Shown: positions 16,209 through 25,658, counted from the stretch's first letter. The stretch is DNA of 64,000 nucleotides from RPRC01 sp034933285 (GCA_034933285.1 JAYFNT010000033.1:1-64000); one strand, 5' to 3'. Numbers and translations are program-made. The notes: generated by a model not told the origin, from the letters alone.

Positions 16209-17492
16209 ATGGACCATATTTCAACCGAAGAACAGCTGGCACGGGGAGTCCGGATAGCCCGGGAAGCGCTGAAATCCAGACTCTATGCCGAAAAATATTC
16301 CGGGATGACCTTGCCCGGAACGGTCGGGCAGTGGGAAAAGCTTCCCGTCCTGACCCGGGCGGAGATCTACGAGCGATCCTTCCCCCAGTCCACGGACATG
16401 CTGACCCGGCCGGTGGAGGATGCGATCATTATCTCCACCGGGGGATCGAGCGGCATAGCCCGCTATACTACCTACACCCATGACGAATGGGATGCGTTCG
16501 TCGAGTGCCAGGCCGCTGCCATGAAGATTCTCGGGGTGACCCGGCAGGACCGGGTCGCCAACCTGTTCATAGCCGGCCATTTCTGGCCGTCCTTTCTCGG
16601 CCTCCATGACGTCATCAAGAAGGTGGGAGCGGTGCACCTCCCCATTTCGGCGAATATCCCCATGGAGGAGATCGTCAGGCTCTGCCGGATGTTCGAACCG
16701 ACGGTCATGGTGTCGCTGCCGACGCTGTTCGTGTTCCTGGCCGACATGGCAAAGCGCGACCGGTTCAAGTTCAGCAGCCTCAGGATGATCAATTATGCCG
16801 GCGAGCACCTGAGCTCGGCCGCCGAGGCCCATGTGGCGGCGGCGTTGGGCGTGGACCGCATCAAGGCCGGGGCGTATACCAGCGCGGATGCCGGGATCAT
16901 GGGCTACCAGTGCGAGCACTCCGGGCCGGGCGTCTATCACGTTCCCACCGCATTCCAGTTCGTGGAGCTGATCAACTTCGAAGAGGGGCGCAGGTCGCGG
17001 CCGGGCGAACCGGGCGAGGTGGTGGTGACCAATCTCAGCCGGGTTTCGACGCCGATCATCCGCTACCGGGTGGGGGACGTGGCTTCCTGGACGGGCGGGG
17101 CCTGCCCGTGCGGCGATCCGAACCCGCTGCTCAGGCTTGCCGGCCGGGCCGGGCAGGACTTCAAGCTCGGCGGCGGCTTCATCTCGCTGGACGTATTCGA
17201 AAACTGCATCGCCGCACATCCCGATGCGCTCAGCCTGAACTTCCTCCTGGAGCTGCGGGATGTGGCAAACCAGTTCGAGGCGGTGCTGCGGATCGAAGCG
17301 CCTGCGCCGGTTGACCCCGGGCTGGTCGCACGGCTGGAAAAGGAACTGTTCGAAGCGGTTCCGGAGCTGGGGATCTCAGCGGAGAAGGGGTATCTGCGGG
17401 CTTTCCACATCGAGATCGTGGAGCTGGGGAAACTGCCGCGAAGCCCGATCACCGGCAAGGTGGCCAGGCTGAGCGACCGCAGGGTCCTGTAA
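16209..17492 (+). CDS. PaaK-like carboxylic acid adenylate-forming ligase
   Basis: The 427-residue protein has the phosphate loop STGGSSGIARYTTYT, an aromatic motif YTSADAG, the ATP-ribose motif TPIIRYRVGDVASW followed by CPCG, and the catalytic C-terminal LPRSPITGKVARL. All residues needed for adenylation therefore appear present. PaaK enzymes activate aryl or acyl acids as AMP esters and transfer them to CoA or a carrier. It is clearly related to the C-terminal half of the LuxC fusion at 18662 (shared NLFxAGxxWxSF, PMExI, YGGEH/YAGEH and GYQC segments). It starts with GGAGGCGG upstream and is 17 bases from the next gene. Confidence 0.85.
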   Translation: MDHISTEEQLARGVRIAREALKSRLYAEKYSGMTLPGTVGQWEKLPVLTRAEIYERSFPQSTDMLTRPVEDAIIISTGGSSGIARYTTYTHDEWDAFVECQAAAMKILGVTRQDRVANLFIAGHFWPSFLGLHDVIKKVGAVHLPISANIPMEEIVRLCRMFEPTVMVSLPTLFVFLADMAKRDRFKFSSLRMINYAGEHLSSAAEAHVAAALGVDRIKAGAYTSADAGIMGYQCEHSGPGVYHVPTAFQFVELINFEEGRRSRPGEPGEVVVTNLSRVSTPIIRYRVGDVASWTGGACPCGDPNPLLRLAGRAGQDFKLGGGFISLDVFENCIAAHPDALSLNFLLELRDVANQFEAVLRIEAPAPVDPGLVARLEKELFEAVPELGISAEKGYLRAFHIEIVELGKLPRSPITGKVARLSDRRVL

Positions 17493-17508
17493 GGGGAGGA
17501 TGGCTGAC

Positions 17509-18627
17509 ATGTCTGAAGAAGCGACGAACCGGTTGTATTCACTCACGCAAGCGTTCGATTTCTCCGCTGCCAACAGGGAGACGTTCGTGCAGTCGATGCG
17601 TGAAATGGCTGATTTCCACATGGAACGCTCACCGGTGTATCGCGGCCTGTGCCGGCAGTACGGCTTCTCCGCCGACCAGGTCCGTTGCCGTGAGGATGTT
17701 GTCAACATACCGCATATTTTCGTCACCGCGTTCAAGCAGCGGCGCCTGCTGTCCCTTCCCGAGGACGAGATTTTCCTGACCCTGACCTCGTCGGGGACCC
17801 AGGGCCAGAAAAGCCAGATCAACCTGGACCGGGTCTCCTTCGACCGCCAGGCCGGCATGCGTGAGCTGCTGGTGCGGTCGCTGGGCCTGGCGAGCGACGA
17901 GAAAGCCAACTACCTGGTTTTCTCCTATTCACCCGACATCTCCGACAATCGCGGTGCCGCGCATACTTTCAATGTCTATACGACGTTTGCTCCAGCCGGG
18001 GAAAAATACTTTGCGCTGCGCCAGGGGGCAGGGGGCGAACCGGAGTTCGACCTGGAACAGGCGATCGAAACCCTTGGGCGGTTTGCGCGCACCGGGCTTC
18101 CGCTGCGGGTCGTGGGCTTCCTGGCATTCAGTTTCGTCACGCTGCAGGAAATGAAGAAGCGCGGCCTGCGACTGGAGTTTCCCGCAGAAAGCCTCCTGAT
18201 CACCGGAGGGGGATGGAAATCCCACAAAGGGCAGACGGTCAGCTTCGAAGAGTACGCCGAGCTGGTGCACGACATCCTCGGCATCAGCCCGGAGCGGATC
18301 CGGGATTTCTACGGTATGGTGGAGCACGGTGTACCGTACATGAGCTGTGCAGAGCGCCGGTATCATGTGCCCATATTCGCCAATGTGGCGGCCATAGACC
18401 CGGGCACCATGCAGGTGCTCCCGAAGGGCGGGACCGGGCTGCTGAAGCTGCAGACCAGCTACATCCGCAGCGCTCCCGCCATCTCGGTCCTGAGCACGGA
18501 CCTGGGCGCGATCGGCAGCGGCTGCTCCTGCGGCATACCGGGGGATTACATCACGCTGCGCGGCCGCGCCGGGGTGACGAAGCATGCCGGCTGCGCGATT
18601 TCGGCTTCCCAATTGATCAGGCTTTGA
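17509..18627 (+). CDS. LuxE-like acyl-protein synthetase
   Basis: The ATG at 17509 is preceded at the right distance by GGGGAGG; an ATG nine bases earlier abuts that site. The 372-residue protein matches the LuxE family along its length: SPVYRGLCRQYGF, IPHIFVTAFKQRRLL, the loop LTSSGTQGQKSQI, ITGGGWK, and a C-terminal cysteine (AGCAISASQ, about residue 362) at the place where bioluminescent LuxE is acylated (Cys364). LuxE activates a fatty acid as acyl-AMP, loads it on this cysteine and passes it to LuxC for reduction. The LuxC-domain gene follows immediately. No luxA or luxB is present. Confidence 0.88.
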   Translation: MSEEATNRLYSLTQAFDFSAANRETFVQSMREMADFHMERSPVYRGLCRQYGFSADQVRCREDVVNIPHIFVTAFKQRRLLSLPEDEIFLTLTSSGTQGQKSQINLDRVSFDRQAGMRELLVRSLGLASDEKANYLVFSYSPDISDNRGAAHTFNVYTTFAPAGEKYFALRQGAGGEPEFDLEQAIETLGRFARTGLPLRVVGFLAFSFVTLQEMKKRGLRLEFPAESLLITGGGWKSHKGQTVSFEEYAELVHDILGISPERIRDFYGMVEHGVPYMSCAERRYHVPIFANVAAIDPGTMQVLPKGGTGLLKLQTSYIRSAPAISVLSTDLGAIGSGCSCGIPGDYITLRGRAGVTKHAGCAISASQLIRL

Positions 18628-18661
18628 ACGTGTGCAGAGTGTCGTGGACAGGGAGAACGCA

Positions 18662-21334
18662 ATGGTGAGATGGTACAACTTCGGAGAATTCAGGGAATCG
18701 GAGCGGATCGATGGCGCGCTCATGAAAGAGATCATGCGGACGGCCCGCTCGAAAACGGCCCTGGTGCGGGATATCCCGCTGGTCAAGACCGCGTCGGTCC
18801 TGGACCGTGCCGGCCGCCGGCTGGCGGACAGCGGCGATCCGGTGAGAAAAGAGATCATGGCGGTCATGCCGCGCCAGATAAGCTTTTCACCCGAGATGAT
18901 CGAAGCCGGGCTGGATGCGATCCGCGGGATCCTGGACTACGACAACCTCATCAAGCGGCTCGAGGTGGACCTGGACGATGCGCGCTACCTGGACGAATTC
19001 ACCTGGCATGACCGGTTCCGCGGGTTTTTCCGCGCCATGCCCCAGGGGGTCGTCTCCCACGTGTCGGCCGGCAACGTGTTCGTCAGCGCAGTCGACACCC
19101 TGGTGCAGGGCATCATGACCAAGAACGTCAATATTCTCAAGATGTCCTCTTTCGACCCGGTCTTTCCCCTGCTGTTCGCCAGGCTGCTGGAGGAGTGCGA
19201 CCCTGAAGCGGTCATTTGCCCCTATCTTTCCCTGGTTCCCTTCAAGGGGGGGGATGGGGAGATCGAAAAGATCATCAAGGAAGAGTCGGATGTGGTGATC
19301 GTCTACGGTGGCAGGGAAGTCGTGGAGGTCTACCGCCAGGGACGCGGCCTGCACACCCGGGAGGTGGAGTTCGGCCCGAAATACTCGCTGGCCGTCCTGG
19401 ACCGTGATGCGCTGGCAGTGTGCGACAGCGATGACGTCGCCTGCCAGGTGGCCAGGGACTTCACCATGTGGGAGCAGGCGGCCTGCTCGTCACCCCATGC
19501 CGTCTTCATCTGGGGCGAGGAAGAGGCGCGGCGCTTCGCAGGGAGCCTGAAGAAGGCGTTCGAACGGCTGGCAGTCGAATTCCCGTTCCCGGACATCAGC
19601 ATCCACGAAAAAACCGAGATCACCCGCACGCGGGAGCTGGCCAGGGTGGACAGCGCGCTCGGCAATTCCGAGCTCCTCATACCGGGAATTGATGACCAGA
19701 GCTGGACGATCATCCTGGAAAAGGAGCCCTGCTTCAAGGTTTCCTGCCAGCACCGGACCGCATACGTGGTCACCATAAACGATGACCAGGAGCTGTATGA
19801 CGCCCTTGCCGGGTATGGGAAATACATACAGTCCGTGGGCGTGCTCGCCGACAGCAGGAGGCTGTTCGAGCTTTCGGACCGCCTGGTGGGGCTCGGCGCG
19901 GACCGGGTCACGGAGATCGGCTGCATGCACAGGAGAAAGCACGGAACGCCCCACGACGGTACGCGCGGCCTGTCGGAACTGGTGCGCTGGGCATCCATCG
20001 GCCACGAGCGCAAGTTCCACGATCCCTTCGACTTCGCGACCGACGACGTCCGTGATGCGCTGACGCTCGCCAGGCTGAACCGGGTTCTGCATGTGGCGCG
20101 AATGAAATCACCCTTCTACCGGGACCGGCTTCCGCTGCAGCCGCTGGCCGGCCTTGCGGAACTTTCGGCCATTCCGGTCCTGGAGCAGGGCGACTTCCGC
20201 TCCCACCTTCCGCCTTACGGCGAGGGGCTGCTGACCGGGCAGCTGGGCAATTCCATCTCCTTTTCCAGCGGCGGGACCAGCGGCAAGCCCAAGTTCGTCT
20301 ACCGGACCATGGCGGAAACCCGCAGAAACGCTCGCGGCATGGCCAAGAGCATGGCGCTCAACCTGATCGGGGAAGGCGACATCGTGGCCAACCTGTTCTT
20401 CGCCGGCAACATGTGGGCATCGTTTGTCAGCGTAAACATGGCGCTGGAGGAGATCGGCGCCCATGTCCTCCCGATCGGCGGCCACGTGCCAATGGAAAAC
20501 ATCATTTCGTTCCTCAGGTCTTTCAAGGTGGACGCAGCGCTCTCCATTCCCTCCGTTCTGGTCGGAATCGCCCAGTATGTGGAAAAACACGGCATTACCG
20601 ACCTTTCCATCAGGAAAATCGGGTACGGCGGAGAGCATATGCCTGAGGCAACCCGCCGGTATGTGGCGTCGGTCCTCAATACCGAGCTGATCCGCTCCGC
20701 ATCTTACGCTATCAACGACACCGGGGTGGCGGGTTACCAGTGCGCACATTGCACCGGCTCTGTCCACCATGTCAACGAAGACCTGCATATCCTGGAGATC
20801 GTTGATCCCGAGACACGCCGGCCGCTTCTGCCGGGCGAGGCCGGCGATATCGTGTTGACCAACATCGACCGGACGCTGATGCCGGTGATCCGCTACAACG
20901 TGGGCGACCGCGGGAGGATGGTGGAGGGGGGCTGCCCCTGCGGTCGCACGACCCGCAGGTTCGAACTCCTGGGACGCTCGGATGAAGTCGTGGTGATCGG
21001 CGCGGACAACGTTTCAATTGATGCAATTGCCGCCTGTGTCGAACAGGTGCCGGGACTCAGCCAGTATTTTGCCATCTACGGGAAGACAAAAAACGGCATG
21101 GATCTGCTGGCAGTCCGCGTGGAATCTTTGGAGCAGCTGGCGGAAACGGAGAAATCCGCATTATCCGGAAAGCTGGTGGAAACGATTCTCAGGGAAAAAC
21201 CGGTCATAGCCGCCAATTTCGTTTCCGGCGTTATTGCACGGCCTGAAGTGACGGTGCTTGCGCCGGGCGAACTGCCCCGCAACCCCCGCACCGGGAAAAT
21301 AAAGCGCGTTGTCGAGGAGCGCCATGCAGGGTAA
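18662..21334 (+). CDS. LuxC acyl reductase fused to a PaaK-like ligase
   Basis: The 890-residue protein, beginning at an ATG preceded by GGGAGAA, is a fusion. Residues about 1-455 are a LuxC-type acyl reductase of the aldehyde dehydrogenase fold, with SAGNVF, NVNILKMSS and the catalytic-cysteine motif WEQAACSSP (Cys275). Residues about 465-890 form a PaaK-like adenylating domain with SFSSGGTSGKPKF, MPVIRYNVGDRG, CPCG and the catalytic LPRNPRTGKIKRV. LuxC reduces an enzyme-bound acyl thioester to an aldehyde with NADPH. The fusion could activate an acid and reduce it in one polypeptide. It overlaps the next gene by 11 bases. Confidence 0.88.
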   Translation: MVRWYNFGEFRESERIDGALMKEIMRTARSKTALVRDIPLVKTASVLDRAGRRLADSGDPVRKEIMAVMPRQISFSPEMIEAGLDAIRGILDYDNLIKRLEVDLDDARYLDEFTWHDRFRGFFRAMPQGVVSHVSAGNVFVSAVDTLVQGIMTKNVNILKMSSFDPVFPLLFARLLEECDPEAVICPYLSLVPFKGGDGEIEKIIKEESDVVIVYGGREVVEVYRQGRGLHTREVEFGPKYSLAVLDRDALAVCDSDDVACQVARDFTMWEQAACSSPHAVFIWGEEEARRFAGSLKKAFERLAVEFPFPDISIHEKTEITRTRELARVDSALGNSELLIPGIDDQSWTIILEKEPCFKVSCQHRTAYVVTINDDQELYDALAGYGKYIQSVGVLADSRRLFELSDRLVGLGADRVTEIGCMHRRKHGTPHDGTRGLSELVRWASIGHERKFHDPFDFATDDVRDALTLARLNRVLHVARMKSPFYRDRLPLQPLAGLAELSAIPVLEQGDFRSHLPPYGEGLLTGQLGNSISFSSGGTSGKPKFVYRTMAETRRNARGMAKSMALNLIGEGDIVANLFFAGNMWASFVSVNMALEEIGAHVLPIGGHVPMENIISFLRSFKVDAALSIPSVLVGIAQYVEKHGITDLSIRKIGYGGEHMPEATRRYVASVLNTELIRSASYAINDTGVAGYQCAHCTGSVHHVNEDLHILEIVDPETRRPLLPGEAGDIVLTNIDRTLMPVIRYNVGDRGRMVEGGCPCGRTTRRFELLGRSDEVVVIGADNVSIDAIAACVEQVPGLSQYFAIYGKTKNGMDLLAVRVESLEQLAETEKSALSGKLVETILREKPVIAANFVSGVIARPEVTVLAPGELPRNPRTGKIKRVVEERHAG

Positions 21335-22817
21335 GCCATCGTTCATGCAGGGAATCGTCGCCAGGGCCACGGTCCTGTCATCCAAATCGTCATTACGGCC
21401 GGTCCAGGCCCTGGTCGCGGAGTTCGCCCGCGGTTTCGGCATGGGCGACGAGGACGTTTCCAGGATCGAGCTTGTTGTGGAAGAGGCGTTCATGAGCGTC
21501 ATCCAGAGCGCCTTCGACGAGGATGAAACCGGCGAGGTCGTGGTGTCGGTGGAACACCGCCCGGGGCAGTTCGTCATCGCGATCGAGGACCAAGGCCTCC
21601 CCCTCGACCTGAAGCACCTGGAGGAAAACGAAGGGCTGGCGCTGAATCTGCTCCTTCTGAAGCAGCTCCTGGACGGGTTCGTATTCATCAACAGGGGCAA
21701 GGACGGCAAGCGGCTCGAGCTGATCAGGAACATACCCGCGGAAAGCGTCGCCAATGCCATGCGCGAGGAGGAGGCGGCAGGGGCCGGTTCCGGCGCGGAC
21801 ACGGCGGAAGCTCCCCTGGAGAAGCCGGTGTTCCGCATGATGGGCCCGGAAGAGACCCTGGCCCTGGCGCAGCTGGCCTATCGCACGTACGGCTACACGT
21901 ACGTCAGCGATTTCTACCATCCGGACAGGATCCGCGAAAGAATCGAGCACGGCCTGATGGAGTCGTGCGTGGCGGTCACGCCTTCCGGCCGGATTGTCGG
22001 CTGCCTGAGCCTTTTCTACGACACAAGGGACGCAAAAGTGGCCGAGTGCGGGGCCGCCATGGTCGATCCCCGCTTCCGCGGCCTGAGCCTCTTCAAGGAG
22101 ATGAAGCGGTTTCTGTTCGAGCATGCCGCGGCGAAAGGGCTCTGCGGCATATTCAGCGAGGCGGTCACCATCCACCCCTACACCCAGCAGGGCAACCTGA
22201 CCCTGGGTTCGCGTGAAACCGGCATCCTGCTTTCCTACGTGTCGGACAATGTGGCTTTCAGGAAGATCGGCTCGGAACGCATGGGGCAGCGGCAGGCGTT
22301 GGTGCTGTTCTATTCCCGGCTCAATGCAGAGAGCGTGCGGCGCGTCTTTGCCCCCCCGGTTTACCGGGAGCTGATCGAACGCATATACGGGGAGAACGGG
22401 TTGCGCAGGCAGGTGGTGGAAGTGCCGGAAACGGAGCCGGCAGCCTGCCCGGACACGCGCCTCGAGATCCAGCTCCGCCACGACGCGTTCAATGACGCTT
22501 CCATCGAGCTTCATCAGATCGGCGCGGATGCGCTGAGCATGATTATCAACCATACCCGGGAGCTGTGCGAGAAAAAGGTCGATGCGGTTTATCTCAACCT
22601 TCCCATGGCCAGCCGCGAGGCCGCCATCCTGGCCGGACGGCTGGCTGAAAAAGGCTACCTCTTCGCCGGGGTGATCCCCGAACTGAAGGATGGCGATGTC
22701 CTCAAGCTGCAGTATCTGAACAATGTCTTTTTCGACCCGTCAAAGGTCACAGTGGTGTCGGATACGGCAAAGGAGTTGCTGGCATTCATTTACCGGCAGT
22801 ACGAGGGCCGGCCCTGA
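21324..22817 (+). CDS. Degenerate GHKL ATPase domain fused to GNAT-type domains
   Basis: The 497-residue protein starts at an ATG with GAGGAG upstream. Residues about 15-135 resemble RsbW-type GHKL domains (ELVVEEAFMSVIQSAF, EDQGLPLD, EGLALNLLLLKQL), but the Mg-binding Asn of the N-box is replaced by Ser. Residues about 170-330 look like a GNAT acetyltransferase fold (AAMVDPRFRGLSLFKEMKRF). A third, probably GNAT-like, domain ends with AGVIPELKDGDVLKLQYLNN. The two later proteins at 24600 and 25690 share the GNAT part and this tail. It may be an N-acyltransferase regulated by, or docked through, the pseudo-kinase domain. Confidence 0.75.
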   Translation: MQGKPSFMQGIVARATVLSSKSSLRPVQALVAEFARGFGMGDEDVSRIELVVEEAFMSVIQSAFDEDETGEVVVSVEHRPGQFVIAIEDQGLPLDLKHLEENEGLALNLLLLKQLLDGFVFINRGKDGKRLELIRNIPAESVANAMREEEAAGAGSGADTAEAPLEKPVFRMMGPEETLALAQLAYRTYGYTYVSDFYHPDRIRERIEHGLMESCVAVTPSGRIVGCLSLFYDTRDAKVAECGAAMVDPRFRGLSLFKEMKRFLFEHAAAKGLCGIFSEAVTIHPYTQQGNLTLGSRETGILLSYVSDNVAFRKIGSERMGQRQALVLFYSRLNAESVRRVFAPPVYRELIERIYGENGLRRQVVEVPETEPAACPDTRLEIQLRHDAFNDASIELHQIGADALSMIINHTRELCEKKVDAVYLNLPMASREAAILAGRLAEKGYLFAGVIPELKDGDVLKLQYLNNVFFDPSKVTVVSDTAKELLAFIYRQYEGRP

Positions 22818-22855
22818 AAATGCCGGCAGGGGAAGGATTTCCACGGAGGATGTGC

Positions 22856-24367
22856 ATGAACGACGTCAATGCCGCTTTTGAACTGCTGGAGCGCAACCTG
22901 GAACGCCACCCGGACAAGGCCGCCTACCTTTGCGGGGAGCGTTCCCTCTCCTATGGGGAGCTGGCCCGATCAAGCCGTCGCTTCGCCCTGCTGCTGCGGG
23001 AGCGGGGGATCGCGCCGGACGAGCGGGCGTTGATAATGCTTCCCGACGGCCTGGCCTTTCCGGTGGCCTTCCTCGGCTGCCTGTTGGCCGGAGTGACGGC
23101 GGTCGTCGCCGGAACCGCCCTTACCCGGGAACAGTTCGAGCATATCCTTGACGACAGCGGCAGCTGCCTGCTGGTGACCGATCCCCGGCTCCCCTCCCCC
23201 CTCCCGCCGGAAGAGATCAGGGTCGGGATACTCGCCTGTGACGATAGCGACTGCTTCAAACCACCCGATGGCTGCGATGGGGAGTTCGCGGCAGACGTAC
23301 CTCCGGCCGACCGGATCGCCTACATGCAGTACAGCTCCGGCTCCACCGGCGCGCCCAAGGGGATCCCACACTGTCACCGTGACCTGCTGATCCCCTGCGA
23401 CCTGGTGGGGAGGGAGATCCTGGGGCTTGACGAGCAGGACCGCATCTTCTCGGCCAGCAAGTTCTCCTTTGCCTACGGCCTGATCAACAGCATGGCCTTC
23501 CCGCTCTTCTTCGGGGCAACGGTGATCCTCCACGGGGGGAAGCCCGACGCGACCAGCATCCTGGAACTCATGCGTGTCCATCGGCCGACCGTCTTCTTCT
23601 CCGTGCCCACGGTCTACTCCCAGCTGATCCTCTCCTGCGGCGACGAGCGCCTGGAGCTCCCTCTGCGGCTCTGCTATTCCGCCGGAGAGGCCCTGCCGGC
23701 CGCCATCTCGCGGGAGTGGCTGCGCCTGACCGGGCTTGAGCTGCTCGACGGCATCGGCTCCACCGAGATGACCTACATCTACATCTCCAACCGGCCCGGC
23801 CGGGCCAGGCCCGGCTCCGCCGGCCAGGTGGTGCCCGGCTACCAAATCAGGCTGGTGGACGAAGACGAAAGGCCGGTGCCCTCCGGAACGGTGGGCACCC
23901 TGCTGGTCAAGGGCCCGACCATGTCCCCCTACTACTGGAACCTGCCGGACAAGAGCCGCGAGACCATGCTCCCCGACGGTTTCCTGCGCAGCGGCGACCT
24001 GTTCGTGGAACAGGACGGTTTCTACTACCACCAGGGACGCAACGACGACATGATCAAGGCCGGCGGCCAGATGGTCTCGCCGCTGCCGGTGGAAGAGGCC
24101 CTGGCGAGTCATCCCTGCGTGGCCGAATGCGCTGTGGTGGCCGTAGCCGTGGGCGGTCTTGTCAGACCGGGGGCCTTCGTGATAGCATCCCCCGGAGTCC
24201 AGGGGAACCCGGCGCTGGCGCGCCGCCTGCGCGCCCATCTGCTGGAGCGGCTGCCGGAGTACATGTGCCCGGTCCGCTTCACTTTCGTGGACGAGCTTCC
24301 CCGCACATCCACCGGCAAGATCCAGCGCTTCCGGCTGCGGGAGCAGACACAACCGAAAGGAGCATGA
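22856..24367 (+). CDS. AMP-dependent acyl/aryl ligase, benzoate-CoA-ligase-like
   Basis: The ATG at 22856 lies six bases after GGAGG. The 503-residue enzyme is a canonical ANL-superfamily ligase: phosphate loop MQYSSGSTGAPKGIPHCH, GIGSTEM, SGDLF, RNDDMIKAGGQMVSPLPVE and the catalytic lysine in LPRTSTGKIQRF. The spacing and the SKFSFAYGLINSMAFPLFFG segment are typical of benzoate-CoA or acyl-CoA ligases. The acyl carrier protein gene follows with an ATGA overlap, so it may load its substrate on that carrier rather than on CoA. The substrate cannot be deduced from sequence. Confidence 0.88.
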   Translation: MNDVNAAFELLERNLERHPDKAAYLCGERSLSYGELARSSRRFALLLRERGIAPDERALIMLPDGLAFPVAFLGCLLAGVTAVVAGTALTREQFEHILDDSGSCLLVTDPRLPSPLPPEEIRVGILACDDSDCFKPPDGCDGEFAADVPPADRIAYMQYSSGSTGAPKGIPHCHRDLLIPCDLVGREILGLDEQDRIFSASKFSFAYGLINSMAFPLFFGATVILHGGKPDATSILELMRVHRPTVFFSVPTVYSQLILSCGDERLELPLRLCYSAGEALPAAISREWLRLTGLELLDGIGSTEMTYIYISNRPGRARPGSAGQVVPGYQIRLVDEDERPVPSGTVGTLLVKGPTMSPYYWNLPDKSRETMLPDGFLRSGDLFVEQDGFYYHQGRNDDMIKAGGQMVSPLPVEEALASHPCVAECAVVAVAVGGLVRPGAFVIASPGVQGNPALARRLRAHLLERLPEYMCPVRFTFVDELPRTSTGKIQRFRLREQTQPKGA

Positions 24368-24603
24368 AAATGGAACTGATCGACGAACTGAAGCAGCTGA
24401 TGCTGGAGGTGGGAGTGGAGCCGGCCATCGTGGAGCAGCTGGACCCGTCCCTGCTACTGGCCCAGCAGGGAATGGATTCCCTGGACGGCCCGGCTTTCAT
24501 CACTGCGGTGGAGCAGCGCTACGGCATCGGCATCAGCGACGAGGATGCGTTGAGGCTGAAGACGCTGGAAGACTTTGCCAACCGCATCGGCGCCGGTCGA
24601 TGA
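24364..24603 (+). CDS. Acyl carrier protein
   Basis: The 79-residue protein is an acidic four-helix carrier with the phosphopantetheine site QQGMDSLDGPAF (Ser39). It diverges from housekeeping AcpP, which has GADSLDTVE, and so is probably a dedicated carrier. It overlaps the preceding ligase (ATGA) and the following acyltransferase-like gene (ATGA), implying translational coupling and near-equal production. It should carry the activated acid between the ligase, the GNAT proteins and the LuxE/LuxC reductase. No phosphopantetheinyl transferase is present in the window. Confidence 0.9.
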   Translation: MKMELIDELKQLMLEVGVEPAIVEQLDPSLLLAQQGMDSLDGPAFITAVEQRYGIGISDEDALRLKTLEDFANRIGAGR

Positions 24604-25658
24604 GCACGCTGCGGAGCGAAGCGCTGGCCATCCTTGCGGCCGACCGACGTCTCATCCCCGACGAGCAGGAGTTCACTGCCGACCGCTTCCAGCCCCGGGA
24701 CGCCTACGGCGTGGCGCGCCTGTTCCATGCCGTCTACGGCGACGGCTACCCCATCGACACCTACTACATCCCTGAGCGGCTGGTCGAGGAGAACCGTTGC
24801 GGCGCCATCCGCAGCGTGGTCAGCCGCACCACGTCCGGAGACGTGATTTCCCATGTGGCGCTCTACCGCAGCTCTCCCCCCAATCCGCGTCTCTATGAGC
24901 ACGGCGCAGCGCTGACCCTGCCCGGGTATCGCAGCAGTACGGCATTTTTCCGTGCAAACCAGCTGCTCATGAAGCTGGTCGGCCAGGACGGCATCGACGG
25001 GTTCTACGGCGAAGCGGTCTGCAATCACACCACCACCCAGAAGCTTGGCCGGATCGTGCGGGCGGTTGAAACTGCGGTCGAGCCGGCCCTCATGCCGGCG
25101 CGGGCCTACGAGACCGAACAGAGCGCAGCCGGTCGGGTCGGGTGCCTCGTCTCTTTCCGCATCGGCAACGATTGCCGCAGGAAGCTGCACGTCCCGGGCC
25201 GCTACCGGGAAGAGCTGGCTGCCATCATGGACGGGCTCGGCCTTGACCGTGAACTTGCGGCGGCCCGGGACGCCATCCCCTCCGGGGACGGTGAGATGGA
25301 GGTGAAGCGCTTCGATTTCGCCGGGGTGGCGCGCTGCACGGTCACGGCTCCCGGCGAAGGGCTTGCCGCGCGCCTGGCGGAACTGGAGCGGCAGCTTCGG
25401 GACGAGGGCTTCGCGGTATCGCAGTTCTTCGTGGACCTGGGACAGCAGTGGTGCGGCGGGGTCGTGGAACAGCTGGCGCGGGCCGGGTACAGCCTGGGAG
25501 GCCTGCTGCCGATCTGGTTCGGCGACGACGGCCTGCTCATGCAGAAGCATTTCGTCGATCCGGATTTCAACGGCATGAAGATCCTTTCGGAACGCGGGCG
25601 GTCCCTGGCTGAGATGGTCAGAAGGGACTGGGAACGGAGCGAAAAGGGTGAGTCGTGA
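24600..25658 (+). CDS. GNAT-type acyltransferase-like protein
   Basis: The 352-residue protein lacks the N-terminal GHKL domain of its relatives but shares their remaining architecture. Residues about 25-160 form a GNAT-like domain (FQPRDAYGVARLFHAVYG, YEHGAALTLPGYRSSTAF), and a C-terminal domain ends in YSLGGLLPIWFGDDGLLMQK, matching the tail of the protein at 21324. GNAT enzymes transfer acyl groups from CoA or carriers to amines. Its place directly after the carrier protein suggests it uses ACP-bound acyl groups. The acceptor is unknown. Confidence 0.72.
   Translation: MSTLRSEALAILAADRRLIPDEQEFTADRFQPRDAYGVARLFHAVYGDGYPIDTYYIPERLVEENRCGAIRSVVSRTTSGDVISHVALYRSSPPNPRLYEHGAALTLPGYRSSTAFFRANQLLMKLVGQDGIDGFYGEAVCNHTTTQKLGRIVRAVETAVEPALMPARAYETEQSAAGRVGCLVSFRIGNDCRRKLHVPGRYREELAAIMDGLGLDRELAAARDAIPSGDGEMEVKRFDFAGVARCTVTAPGEGLAARLAELERQLRDEGFAVSQFFVDLGQQWCGGVVEQLARAGYSLGGLLPIWFGDDGLLMQKHFVDPDFNGMKILSERGRSLAEMVRRDWERSEKGES

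Noticed and set aside
14805..21334. Bacterial bioluminescence operon
   Set aside because: LuxE and LuxC are present, but no luxA/luxB luciferase or luxD/luxG gene occurs anywhere in the window, and the surrounding genes are biosynthetic.
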